This document shows positions 1 to 7,940 of a stretch of 64,000 nt of DNA, one piece after another. The stretch spans positions 1-64,000 of the forward strand of contig JAWSUF010000015.1 of assembly GCA_033549365.1 (NCBI GenBank), given 5' to 3'. Each line of letters starts with the position of its first letter. The first letter of the stretch is position 1. The stretch comes from Acidobacteriota bacterium (GTDB lineage Bacteria > Acidobacteriota > Aminicenantia > Aminicenantales > Saccharicenantaceae). The translations under genes and the position numbers were made by a program. The notes under the pieces were generated by a model. It had not been told where the DNA came from and made no database searches. It saw only the letters and a list, made by a program, of their open reading frames with translations.

Positions 1-47
1 GTGATCAGCGAAAAAACCCATAGTCAGATTATGCCACAGGGCCGAAA

Positions 48-67
48 CCCCGGGCTTCAGCCCGGGG
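48..67. terminator. GC-rich perfect hairpin downstream of the first gene
   Basis: Nine base pairs (48-56 with 59-67) form a perfect GC-rich inverted repeat just beyond the stop of the minus-strand propeller gene that ends at 73. A short A/T-rich tract lies on each side, but there is no long U-run in either direction. It could be a weak bidirectional terminator or a palindromic intergenic element. The rest of bases 1-72 shows no gene. Confidence 0.45.
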
Positions 68-72
68 AGTTT

Positions 73-1092
73 TCATTCGAAATCTGGCCTGAAAATGTCT
101 ATGCGAATTTCATGGGTGTTGCTGTCAGGTCCCGATAATATGAATTTCAAACCTTGTGTATCCCGGTGAATCACAAAGCTTTGATAAAACACATCCGGCC
201 CTCCTGAGAGAATATAAAAGGCTTCGATATGACCGTCGTCTGCGGAATAACGGAGGATATCTCCGGGACATTCCAATAATCGCTCCTTTTTCACCAACGC
301 ATAGAAATGACCGTCCAATAAAGCCAAATCAAGAAAAACAGGAATCATCCCCATTCTTTGAAGTTCCGTTTGTGACGGTTTCTTTTTGAAAATTTCGCGC
401 TCCAGATCCCGCACCCATCGAGGATCGGCCAGTTTTACTTTTTTTATTGGAAGACCTGCTCCATCATAGACACTCCAGTCTCCGAATAACTTATTGATAA
501 AATGGGTGTGATCACCGGCACAAAAAAGCTTCCCGGTGTTGAGAATGAACTCAGCAAGCATCGGAGACCAGGGACTAAATCCCGAATAATCGATATCGAT
601 TTTATTGCCGAAATCCCGGATGAGTTTTCCATAAAAATCGTACTGATGAATCAACTTCGAATACCCTGACTCGGCTAGAAATAAACCATGCTGGAATGAT
701 TCCATGCTGCTGACCGCACTGAAAACACGAAATCGATTCAGGAAACCTCCATCTGTTCCGAACATGGAAATTCCGTTTCCATCAAGCACGCAAACCCGAT
801 CACTTGTTAGTGTTACTAAACTTGGATTCAGTAACTCTCCGGGACCTTGACCGCGCTTTCCGATTCTAAGAACTTCTCGGCCATCGTCTTTCAACTTGAT
901 AATCGCATGTTCTCGATTGTCAACGGCGAAAATTGTTCCTTTTTGGTCGACAACCAGCGGAGGAACGGACTTGAAAAAAACTTCATGCTCGGAAAGTGGC
1001 ATCGTTTTCTCATATTTCAAGCGCATAACGTCTTGAGATAAGCAAGGCGTTGAAAGCATAAGGCACAAGAGGCATGTCCCCAATATTCTCAT
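73..1092 (-). CDS. secreted 6-bladed beta-propeller (NHL-like) protein
   Basis: A 339-residue protein with an N-terminal signal peptide (MRILGTCLLCLMLSTPCLSQ) and no later membrane segment, so probably periplasmic or surface exposed. The mature part has repeats of the type D-x-x-G-x-I-F-x-x-D, followed by a segment with G-K-R-G-Q-G-P-G-E-L, the hallmark of the bacterial 6-bladed propeller family common in Bacteroidota and Aminicenantes. Such propellers bind ligands or proteins; no catalytic role can be assigned. It lies one base downstream of the small membrane protein at 1094-1546 and probably shares its transcript. Both genes look AT-richer than the rest of the window, which may mean recent acquisition. 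Family assignment is fairly secure, function unknown. Confidence 0.7.
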   Translation of the reverse strand: MRILGTCLLCLMLSTPCLSQDVMRLKYEKTMPLSEHEVFFKSVPPLVVDQKGTIFAVDNREHAIIKLKDDGREVLRIGKRGQGPGELLNPSLVTLTSDRVCVLDGNGISMFGTDGGFLNRFRVFSAVSSMESFQHGLFLAESGYSKLIHQYDFYGKLIRDFGNKIDIDYSGFSPWSPMLAEFILNTGKLFCAGDHTHFINKLFGDWSVYDGAGLPIKKVKLADPRWVRDLEREIFKKKPSQTELQRMGMIPVFLDLALLDGHFYALVKKERLLECPGDILRYSADDGHIEAFYILSGGPDVFYQSFVIHRDTQGLKFILSGPDSNTHEIRIDIFRPDFE

Positions 1093-1093
1093 T

Positions 1094-1546
1094 TTAAAAC
1101 CTCTTCATTTCGAGGAGCTTTCCATCGCTCGCGAAAACACAAACAAAATTACCATCGCCGTAAAGATTGCGACTCTTTTCAAATAAATAGTGTAAACGCT
1201 TGCTAATTCTTGTTGCGACACTCCAATCGGGAACATTGAAAGCTCGCTTAAAATTTTCTATATCATGGTCGGAGTAACTAAAATCGAAAAAAAAATAATG
1301 GGGAATATGTTGATCGCGGTATTCATCATATTGCGGCAAAGACCTGCAGATCAAATTGACATCTTTTATGAAATAAAAAGCTGTTATTGGCGAATTGCTA
1401 AGCTCTGCTAAAATTCCGAGATTCTGTTCGAGAGATGGCCGGATCCGTTCTTTTGGGGCGCGGCTATAAACATAGAAAACAGCGCTAATTATAAGAATAA
1501 TAATCAACGCTATAAAGCTGAAAACGCCCCTTTCCGACCTTCCCAC
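1094..1546 (-). CDS. small single-pass membrane protein, unknown function
   Basis: About 150 residues with the GTG start at 1546. One strong hydrophobic segment (FSFIALIIILIISAVFYVYS) near the N terminus is followed by a soluble domain rich in aromatic and charged residues. I do not recognise the family. I chose GTG 1546 because a good TTGACT/TATATT promoter sits immediately upstream, leaving 6 nt between the -10 box and GTG, as expected for a leaderless mRNA. The alternative TTG at 1582 lies inside the -35 box and would read through the G9 tract. It is followed after 1 nt by the propeller gene, so the pair is probably co-transcribed. Base composition is AT-rich compared with neighbours. Confidence 0.55.
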   Translation of the reverse strand: MGRSERGVFSFIALIIILIISAVFYVYSRAPKERIRPSLEQNLGILAELSNSPITAFYFIKDVNLICRSLPQYDEYRDQHIPHYFFFDFSYSDHDIENFKRAFNVPDWSVATRISKRLHYLFEKSRNLYGDGNFVCVFASDGKLLEMKRF

Positions 1547-1552
1547 AATTGA

Positions 1553-1582
1553 AATATACCCCCCCCCATATCTAAAAGTCAA
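1553..1582 (-). promoter_or_regulatory. promoter with G9 homopolymer in the spacer
   Basis: Read on the minus strand: TTGACT (1582-1577), an 18-bp spacer containing nine consecutive G (1567-1559), and TATATT (1558-1553). The GTG start lies 6 nt further on. The spacer would become the optimal 17 bp with loss of one G. It drives the 1546-73 gene pair. Confidence 0.6.
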
Positions 1583-1596
1583 GCTTTTTTTATAAA

Positions 1597-1840
1597 CGCG
1601 CAGCTTCGGTCAGGACGATTTATTCACGAGTCGAGGCGGCCGGATCTTCGTGGAAAAATCAGGCATATAAAAGAAATGCCGATAAGCCGGAAATCTTTCG
1701 GTTTGCCGGGAACCGAAGCTGTGCGCGTGTCGAGATTGCCTTTTCGACAAGGAAGCAGCTTGTGAAGGCGTAGTTGAGCTACGTCGAACAGGCTGCGACG
1801 CAGTCGGAATGGTGAGATCGGCACGCCCAAAGGGTTAAAA
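1597..1840. repeat. dispersed intergenic repeat, copy 1
   Basis: Bases 1601-1640 are identical over 40 nt to 1889-1928 (copy 2). The distal part (about 1757-1840) contains a hairpin GTAG-N5-CTAC and a CTGCG/CGCAG palindrome, and aligns loosely with the distal part of copy 2. A short open frame across it has no credible coding features. With copy 2 it fills the only stretch longer than 300 bases without a gene (1547-2110); apart from the repeats and the promoter above I see nothing else there. Confidence 0.7.
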
Positions 1841-1884
1841 GAAGCCGGGAATATAGAGAAAAAAATAACCCCAGGCTTTTTTAA

Positions 1885-2030
1885 CGCACAGCTTCGGTCA
1901 GGACGATTTATTCACGAGTCGAGGCGGCTGCAGATGCAAGGCGCGGAGGGTGAAGCTGTACTCTTCGGTACTGCGAACCCTGCGCAACGCAGCAGATGCG
2001 GTCGGATCGGCTCGCCCGAAGGGGGAAAAT
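1885..2030. repeat. dispersed intergenic repeat, copy 2
   Basis: Shares 40 identical bases with copy 1 (1889-1928 versus 1601-1640) and 40 identical bases with copy 3 (1913-1952 versus 51015-51054). All three share the 16-base core at 1913-1928. The distal half carries a GTAC-N6-GTAC hairpin where copy 1 has GTAG-N5-CTAC, a base change compensated on both sides of the stem, plus a CTGCG-CAA-CGCAG hairpin. Confidence 0.7.
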
Positions 2031-2110
2031 GCCGGTTTTTATAGAAAAAAAAACAGAACACCAGAAAAAATAGTGAGGCAGCACAACGGCATTTTTCTGA
2101 AGAAATCGGG

Positions 2111-3481
2111 CTAAGGGGTGATGTGGAGCCGCTTCATCATTTCATTGAGCGTCGTCGGCTTGACGCCGAGCAATTGGGCCGCCTTGTTTTGCGCGCCCTT
2201 GGTTTTTCGGAGGGCCGTGAGAATGAGCTTTTTCTGATACTCTTGGAGACGGTCCTTGAGAACCAGTGAGCCGTCCCCCGAAATCCCGGAGTCCTCGAAC
2301 CGGTCGGCCGTAAGGAAAGGCGGGAGATGCTCCCGGGTGATCAGAGGTACATTCGACAACACGACGGCTCTTTCCATGAGATTTTCGAGCTCGCGGACGT
2401 TTCCGGGCCAGTGGTAGGCGTCCAGGATTTCGAGGGCATCCTCGGAGATGCCTTCGACCTCTTTGTCGTTTTCCCGGCTGAAGACGTCGATGAAATGCCG
2501 GGCCAGAAGCGGGATATCCTCTTTCCTGTCCCGCAAGGGAGGAAGTTCGATCTTGATGACATTCAGGCGGTAAAAAAGGTCCTTCCGGAATGTTTTCTGG
2601 GCGATCAGCTCCTCGATGTCGGTGTTCGTGGCGGCGATGATGCGGACGTCGACCCTGATGGTTTTGGTTCCTCCCAGCCTCATGAATTCCCTTTCCTGGA
2701 GCACGCGGAGTAACTTGGCCTGGGTCTCGATATTGAGAGACGAGATCTCATCGAAAAAAAGCGTTCCCTGGTCGGCCGCTTCGAAAAGACCTTTCTTGAG
2801 AGCGACGGCTCCCGTAAAGGCGCCCTTGACATGACCGAAAAGATGGCTTTCCAGGAGATCGGGCGGCAGGGAGCCGCTGTTGACGACGATAAAAGGCGCT
2901 TCCGACCTGGGGCTGTGCGTGTGCGAAGCCCGGGCCACGAGTTCCTTGCCGGTGCCGCTTTCGCCCTGGATGAGAATGGTGCTGCGCGAGGGCGCCACAG
3001 CCTGGATCAACTCGAAAACCTTCTGCATTCTTTGGCTTTTGCCGATGATGTTTTCGAAGCTGAACTTGCGGCGCAGTTCCTCCCTGAGCCGGGTGTTTTC
3101 CTCCTGAAGTTTCCGGTGGGCCAGGGCGCGCGAGACGGTCATCAGGAGGGCGTCGTTCTTGAAGGGCTTCTGGATGTAGTCATAGGCGCCGAGCTTCATG
3201 GCTGAAATGGCCGATTCGATGGAGGCGAAGGCCGTGATGATGATGACCGTGGCGTACGGATCAATCTTCAGGATTTTCTGCAGCGCCTCAATGCCGCCCA
3301 TTCCCGGCATGAGAAGATCGAGAAGAACGAGATCGAAGGTCTGGGCGGCATGCTTGGCCAGGCCCTCTTCCCCCGAGGAGGATATTTCGACGTCGTATCC
3401 CTCGGCGGCCAGAAGCTGGCCCAGAACTTCCTGGATGATGGGTTCGTCGTCGATGACATGGATAAATCCCTGATGGCTCAT
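2111..3481 (-). CDS. sigma-54-dependent response regulator (NtrC/PilR/AtoC family)
   Basis: 456 residues in the classic three-domain order. The receiver domain (about 1-120) has the acidic pocket D11/D12 and phosphoacceptor D55 within FDLVLLDLLMPG. The AAA+ domain (about 145-375) has a Walker A (GESGTGKE) and the GAFTGA loop that contacts sigma-54. A C-terminal Fis-type helix-turn-helix contains NKAAQLLGVKPTTL. The family activates sigma-54 promoters on phosphorylation. It starts 3 nt after the histidine kinase gene stops, so the two are a cognate pair. The divergent pilus operon makes PilS/PilR-like control plausible, but I found no clear -24/-12 site in the shared intergenic region, so the target is inferred. 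Confidence 0.93.
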   Translation of the reverse strand: MSHQGFIHVIDDEPIIQEVLGQLLAAEGYDVEISSSGEEGLAKHAAQTFDLVLLDLLMPGMGGIEALQKILKIDPYATVIIITAFASIESAISAMKLGAYDYIQKPFKNDALLMTVSRALAHRKLQEENTRLREELRRKFSFENIIGKSQRMQKVFELIQAVAPSRSTILIQGESGTGKELVARASHTHSPRSEAPFIVVNSGSLPPDLLESHLFGHVKGAFTGAVALKKGLFEAADQGTLFFDEISSLNIETQAKLLRVLQEREFMRLGGTKTIRVDVRIIAATNTDIEELIAQKTFRKDLFYRLNVIKIELPPLRDRKEDIPLLARHFIDVFSRENDKEVEGISEDALEILDAYHWPGNVRELENLMERAVVLSNVPLITREHLPPFLTADRFEDSGISGDGSLVLKDRLQEYQKKLILTALRKTKGAQNKAAQLLGVKPTTLNEMMKRLHITP

Positions 3482-3484
3482 GGT

Positions 3485-6328
3485 CTACTCCCGGCGGGAA
3501 TGTCTGGCCTCGGCCGCGGCCGCCCGTGCGTCCATGGGAATGGAGATGGTGAATACCGTGCCCTTGTTCAACTCACTTTGAACGGAAATATGGCCGGCGT
3601 GTTCCTGGACGATGCCGTAGCTGATGGACAATCCGAGACCGGTCCCCTTTCCGATGCCTTTGGTTGTGAAAAACGGATCGAAGATGTGGGGCAGGTGCTC
3701 CGGTTTGATGCCGGTCCCCGAATCCCGGATCCGGATGACGACCTCCTGACCGGATCCCTTGAGTTCGATCCCCAGCCGTCCTCCGTCCGGCATGGCGTCC
3801 AGGGCGTTGAGAAAGATGTTGATGAACACCTGTTGCAGCCTCTCGCCCTGAACGTTGACCGGCGGAACCGGGTCCAGATCGAGTTCCAGAATGATATTCA
3901 TGGTCTTGAGCTTGTAATCGATGAGGGACAGGATCTCTTCGAGGCTTTGCTTGAGATCCACCTTGTGGAAAGATTCGTCCGATGGGTTTCGGGCGAAACT
4001 CAGGAGGTTCTTGATGATCCGCCCGACGCGGTCGGTCTGGGTTTCGATTTTCTCGAGGATCTGTGTGTTGTGGGTGTCGGTGAGTTTTTTCTGCAGGATC
4101 TGAACGTAGCTTGAAATGCCGGTCAACGGGGTGTTGATCTCGTGGGCGACCCCCGCCGAGAGAAGCCCGATGGAGGCCAATTTCTCCGAAGTCAGGAGCT
4201 GGCGTTGAAGATTGATTTTTTCCGTGACGTCTTCAAAAACGATAATGGTCCCGTACGGCTGCATGCGGTTGTCGAGAAGGGGCGTGCGGGCGATGTCGAA
4301 GACCTTGGCCGGGCCTCGGGGGATTTCCAGGGGGATTTCGCTCAGAAGACGATAATCCTGCTGGGTGTCCGAGGGGAAAACGGCGGAAAAGGCCCGGCCG
4401 CCGATGACTTCGGACAGATTTCTGTTCATAACCGTGTGTTTTTTCATCCCGAAGAGGCTTTCCATGACGCGGTTCCAGCCGATGACCAGGCCCTTGTCAT
4501 CGATCACGGTGACGCCCACGGTCAGGCTTTCGATGATGTTTTCGCTGTAATCCTTGAGCCTCTGCATTTCCCGGGCGCGGATGCTTTCCCGGTTGTAGAG
4601 GTAGGCGTTTTCCAGGGCCAGAGCCACCGAGGCGGAAATGGTGGCCAACAATTCCCAATCTTCGCTCGTCAGATAGGTTCCGTCGATCTTCCGGCCCATG
4701 CCCAGGAGGCCGATGATTTTGTCTTCGACTTTGAGGGGAAGAATATGAAAATAGCCGTGGGCCGCACAGGCTTCGAGATCGGGTTTCAGCTCCTGATAGT
4801 CCTGAAGGGCATAATAGGAGACAAAATCCCCCTCCTGGAGACGGGTCTGCATGGCATCTCCGATCCGGAGTTCTCCGGAGGGCGTCAGACGGTCTCCGTG
4901 GGATTTCAGCACCGAAAAGACATGGGGATCTTCCTCATCGGCCAGAAGGAGGGAAATCGTCCTCAGCGAAAGGGCGTTGGCGATCGAATCGAGAAGGGAT
5001 TGCGACAAGTCCTGCAGATCTCTTTCCCGGCCGATTTCCTTGCTGATATGGAAGAGGGTTTTTCGGTATTCATAGCTCCGCCTGTAAATGACTCTGTCGA
5101 ACAGGGCCTGAAAGAGTTTTTTCAGCGGGGTGAAAAGAGTCGATCCCAGGAGAATGGCCAGAATGCCGAGAATGATGACGTTGAGCCTGTTTTCGGAAAA
5201 AATGCGGGTCTGCGAACTGACGAAATAATAGAAGGTGGCGATGACGAAAAAGGTCATGACAAGGGTGGCCGCCTTCTTGATCAAGACCTCGAGATCGATG
5301 AGTTTATAGCGGGAAATGGAATAAGCGAAGGCCAGGGGGACAAGGGCCATCAGGAGAACGGTCAGTTCGGAAACGCTGGAGGGGGTTCGTCCGGCCAGGA
5401 AAGGCGTGACATAGAAGATCGAGAAGGGGAGGATGCCGAACCCGAGACCCGAGACGATGAATCGAAGCTGTTTCCGGATCAGCACGTTGGAGGCGCGGTG
5501 AGCGCTGTGCAAAACGGCCGAAGCGGCGGCCAGGGCGAACAGCGAAAAATGCAGAAGCCCCAGTCTTTCCAGAACGTCGTGGATGCGGAGAATTCCCGCG
5601 TCCTCGAGAAGGGTCGGACCGATCACGTGATAGACGATGCGGGACAGGAGAAAAACGACGGCGGGCGCATAAACCGAAAGAATGATTTGCGGCCGATGCC
5701 GGATGAGCTTTTTTCTCTGGGGAAAAATGAGGAAAAAATGGAGGAGCAGGGGGGGGAAAAGCAGGAAAGCGGCCTTATCCAGCCAGTAAAAAACCGTGTC
5801 GAGTCCGTCCAGCGATCCTGTTGGCGAAAACACCGCCAGGGAATAAAAAAGGATCGACAGGAGATAAAAATAGACATAGGGGGGGCTGAGTTTATCCCGG
5901 GAATTGATGAACACGATCAGGCTGATGAGAACCGTCGTCAAGCCCACAAGGGCCAGATAGAAATACACCGGATTCGGGCCGGATTTTTTCAGATAAAACG
6001 ACGGATGGATCAGCAGACCGTCACGGTTGATCTCATAGATGACCATCTGGTCGAGGTGGGCGGCGAGCCAGATGTTTTTGGCGATATCGATCCGCGTGCC
6101 GACGGGATTCTTGTTGATGGAATACAGGATATCGCCTTTTCGGATGCCTGCCCTCAAATAAGCTTCGCTTCCCGTGTCGACGCGGGTGGCCGTCAGTCCT
6201 CCGGGGCGCATTTCCCAGGTGATGCCGTCCGTGGGTTCCTTCCAAACGGCTTTGCGCTGGACGTTGAACCCCCCCAGAACGAGAAGAACGGCGATGGGGA
6301 CGGCCGCGAGAACCATGGCCTTTTTCAT
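3485..6328 (-). CDS. membrane sensor histidine kinase with PDZ, multi-TM, GAF and PAS domains
   Basis: 947 residues from ATG 6328, which begins with a hydrophobic anchor (MKKAMVLAAVPIAVLLVLGG). The open frame extends further upstream, but that part overlaps the small secreted gene in another frame and looks non-coding. Order: N-terminal TM; an extracytoplasmic PDZ-like segment (about 40-110, with RVDTGSEAYLRAGIRKGDIL); roughly eight TM helices (about 125-420); a GAF domain; a PAS domain (NIIESLTVGVTVIDDKG); HisKA with the phospho-His near residue 729 (VAHEINTPLTG); and HATPase with DSGTGI and GTGLGLS. It autophosphorylates and passes phosphate to the regulator encoded immediately downstream. 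The PDZ suggests sensing of a protein or peptide C terminus, by inference. Confidence 0.9.
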   Translation of the reverse strand: MKKAMVLAAVPIAVLLVLGGFNVQRKAVWKEPTDGITWEMRPGGLTATRVDTGSEAYLRAGIRKGDILYSINKNPVGTRIDIAKNIWLAAHLDQMVIYEINRDGLLIHPSFYLKKSGPNPVYFYLALVGLTTVLISLIVFINSRDKLSPPYVYFYLLSILFYSLAVFSPTGSLDGLDTVFYWLDKAAFLLFPPLLLHFFLIFPQRKKLIRHRPQIILSVYAPAVVFLLSRIVYHVIGPTLLEDAGILRIHDVLERLGLLHFSLFALAAASAVLHSAHRASNVLIRKQLRFIVSGLGFGILPFSIFYVTPFLAGRTPSSVSELTVLLMALVPLAFAYSISRYKLIDLEVLIKKAATLVMTFFVIATFYYFVSSQTRIFSENRLNVIILGILAILLGSTLFTPLKKLFQALFDRVIYRRSYEYRKTLFHISKEIGRERDLQDLSQSLLDSIANALSLRTISLLLADEEDPHVFSVLKSHGDRLTPSGELRIGDAMQTRLQEGDFVSYYALQDYQELKPDLEACAAHGYFHILPLKVEDKIIGLLGMGRKIDGTYLTSEDWELLATISASVALALENAYLYNRESIRAREMQRLKDYSENIIESLTVGVTVIDDKGLVIGWNRVMESLFGMKKHTVMNRNLSEVIGGRAFSAVFPSDTQQDYRLLSEIPLEIPRGPAKVFDIARTPLLDNRMQPYGTIIVFEDVTEKINLQRQLLTSEKLASIGLLSAGVAHEINTPLTGISSYVQILQKKLTDTHNTQILEKIETQTDRVGRIIKNLLSFARNPSDESFHKVDLKQSLEEILSLIDYKLKTMNIILELDLDPVPPVNVQGERLQQVFINIFLNALDAMPDGGRLGIELKGSGQEVVIRIRDSGTGIKPEHLPHIFDPFFTTKGIGKGTGLGLSISYGIVQEHAGHISVQSELNKGTVFTISIPMDARAAAAEARHSRRE

Positions 6329-6357
6329 TGCGGAACGAGGCGGAAGGGCGGAGACGC

Positions 6358-6603
6358 TCAATGGAGGATATGCCGGACACCGGCCCGGGCGGCCCATTTG
6401 CTGGCCGGCTGACGAATCAATTTCCTCATCTCCTGGTCTTCCTTGAAGCCCAGGGGACGCGTACTTCTGGACAGAAAAGTGCTCAAATAATCGTATTTGG
6501 GTTTCTGGACGGGGATATCCTGGGGAGGAGATTCTTCCTGAGTGCGCCCGGGTGAAATCAGACAAAAGCACAGAAAAGCCGCCCCGATGATAAGTCTTTT
6601 CAC
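6358..6603 (-). CDS. small secreted protein upstream of the histidine kinase
   Basis: 81 residues from GTG 6603, starting with a clear signal peptide (VKRLIIGAAFLCFCLISPGRTQ) and followed by a short polar, basic mature part with no recognised domain. There is no good Shine-Dalgarno sequence at proper spacing, but a TTGACA/TATCTT promoter places its -10 box 6 nt before the GTG, fitting a leaderless transcript. The stop is 29 nt before the kinase start, so it is the first gene of the kinase-regulator operon. An exported peptide beside a PDZ-bearing sensor could be its ligand or modulator, but that is speculation. Confidence 0.5.
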   Translation of the reverse strand: MKRLIIGAAFLCFCLISPGRTQEESPPQDIPVQKPKYDYLSTFLSRSTRPLGFKEDQEMRKLIRQPASKWAARAGVRHILH

Positions 6604-6609
6604 GCCTTT

Positions 6610-6639
6610 AAGATAATGGCTTTTTCCCGGTCTTGTCAA
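6610..6639 (-). promoter_or_regulatory. promoter for the two-component operon
   Basis: Minus strand TTGACA (6639-6634), 18-bp spacer, TATCTT (6615-6610), then 6 nt to GTG 6603. It lies back to back with the plus-strand promoter of the pilus operon. Confidence 0.5.
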
Positions 6640-6658
6640 CCACCCGTCAAGTTCCGGT

Positions 6659-6688
6659 TTGACAAGAATCCGGGGATCGTCCGATAAT
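6659..6688 (+). promoter_or_regulatory. promoter for the pilus/secretion operon
   Basis: TTGACA (6659-6664), 18-bp spacer, GATAAT (6683-6688), 34 bases before the pilC-like ATG at 6722. It points away from the minus-strand promoter 20 bp to its left, so the intergenic region is a divergent control region. Confidence 0.6.
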
Positions 6689-6721
6689 GATTCAGACAAT
6701 CCATAGGTGAAGGGCTCGTTC

Positions 6722-7930
6722 ATGCCTTATTATCTCTGTCGTACGGCCGGCGAAGACGGACGCGTCGTCAAGCGTTCTCTCCTGGCTCCCTCGCGCGAGG
6801 AATGCCGGGATCACCTCGAAGGCCAGGGATTCCTGGTTCTTTCCGTATCCCGGGATTGGAAGAAAATCTCGCTGAAAGTCCCGGCTTTCGGGAAGAAAGT
6901 CAAGCTCAGGGATTTCATCCTGTTCAATCAGGAACTTATTGCGCTTATAAAATCGGGTTATCCGGTGCTCAAGAGCATTCAGGCCGTTGCGGCCCGCATG
7001 AAAAGCCTTCCCTTGAAGGAAATCCTCATCCGCGTAGAAGCGGATATCAAGGCGGGCAAGGCCCTCTCGGAGGCGTTTCGTCCTTACGAGGATCTGTTCT
7101 CCAAGGTCTATACCGCAGGTTTGATGGCGGGTGAACGCAGCGGGAATCTTCCGGGAGCTCTGGCCCGATACGTCCAATATGCCAAAGTCATCGCCGACAC
7201 GAAATCCCGGGTTCGGGCGGCCCTGGCCTACCCGGCGATCCTCATCCTGTTTTCTTTCGTCCTCATGGCCATTCTCGTCAACTTCATCATCCCCAAGTTC
7301 GCCGACTTCTACCAGGATTTCGACACCCGGCTCCCGGTCGCGACCCAGTGGCTCCTGGCCGTGTCCATGGCCATCAGGAGCTGGTGGCCGTTCACCTTGA
7401 CGGGCTCCGTTCTGGCTGTCCTCCTGTATATTCGAATGTTGCGCAAACCGAAAACCCGGCGGGGGATCGACCGGCTCCGCTTGCGCATCCCGTTCATCGG
7501 TTCCGTTCTTCTGGAATCCGGGGTCGCCCTGTTCTGCCGGACTCTCGGCCTTCTTCTCGAAGCGGGGATCTCGCTTCTTTCCGCGATCGGAATCGCCGTT
7601 CAGGCCGTTCCCAACACCCATATCATCCGGGATATGTCCCGGCTGGCCGACGATATCAAAAACGGCGAAAGCCTGTCCGGCGCTCTCTCCCGGGTGACGC
7701 TATTCCCCCCCCTGGCCCTGGACATGATCCGGATCGGGGAGACATCGGCCAACCTTCAGGGCATGCTGGCCGACGTCGCCGATTTCTACGACGAGAGAAT
7801 TCGTGTTAAAATACAGGCGGCGGTGTCGATGATCGAACCCATCATCATCATCGTCATGGGACTGGTCGTGGCGGGGATGCTCCTTTCCGTGTACCTCCCG
7901 ATTTTCAATATCATACGCGTGGCGCGTTAG
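6722..7930 (+). CDS. pilC: type IV pilus/type II secretion inner-membrane platform protein (PilC/GspF)
   Basis: 402 residues. ATG 6722 is preceded by GAAGGG at 6709-6714 with good spacing, which favours it over the in-frame GTG at 6707. Two GspF domains are visible: the first contains AGERSGNLP, the second IGETSANLQ. Three hydrophobic helices follow the usual PilC pattern (about 170-192, 215-240 and 370-395). The family forms the inner-membrane platform that couples the cytoplasmic ATPase to pilin or pseudopilin polymerisation. It is first in a tightly packed operon with PilB, PilM/N/O/P-like proteins and a secretin. No pilin or prepilin peptidase gene is in the window, so whether the machine makes pili or secretes proteins cannot be settled here. 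Confidence 0.92.
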   Translation: MPYYLCRTAGEDGRVVKRSLLAPSREECRDHLEGQGFLVLSVSRDWKKISLKVPAFGKKVKLRDFILFNQELIALIKSGYPVLKSIQAVAARMKSLPLKEILIRVEADIKAGKALSEAFRPYEDLFSKVYTAGLMAGERSGNLPGALARYVQYAKVIADTKSRVRAALAYPAILILFSFVLMAILVNFIIPKFADFYQDFDTRLPVATQWLLAVSMAIRSWWPFTLTGSVLAVLLYIRMLRKPKTRRGIDRLRLRIPFIGSVLLESGVALFCRTLGLLLEAGISLLSAIGIAVQAVPNTHIIRDMSRLADDIKNGESLSGALSRVTLFPPLALDMIRIGETSANLQGMLADVADFYDERIRVKIQAAVSMIEPIIIIVMGLVVAGMLLSVYLPIFNIIRVAR

Positions 7931-7940
7931 GCGGGAACAA

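Noticed and set aside
5749-5756. G8 tract (C8 on the coding strand) inside the histidine kinase gene as a phase-variation site
   Set aside because: It encodes ordinary Pro-Pro-Leu residues at the start of a membrane helix and the frame is intact. Without read-level variation there is no reason to call it a switch.
4142-6412. Long open frame (about 756 codons) on the plus strand opposite the histidine kinase
   Set aside because: Low-complexity, Gly/Asp/Arg/Gln-rich translation with no domain, fully antisense to a well-supported kinase. It is a by-product of biased codon use.
6329-6571. 81-residue N-terminal extension of the histidine kinase
   Set aside because: No hydrophobic or domain signal, and it overlaps the small secreted gene in another frame. 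ATG 6328 begins a clean membrane anchor.
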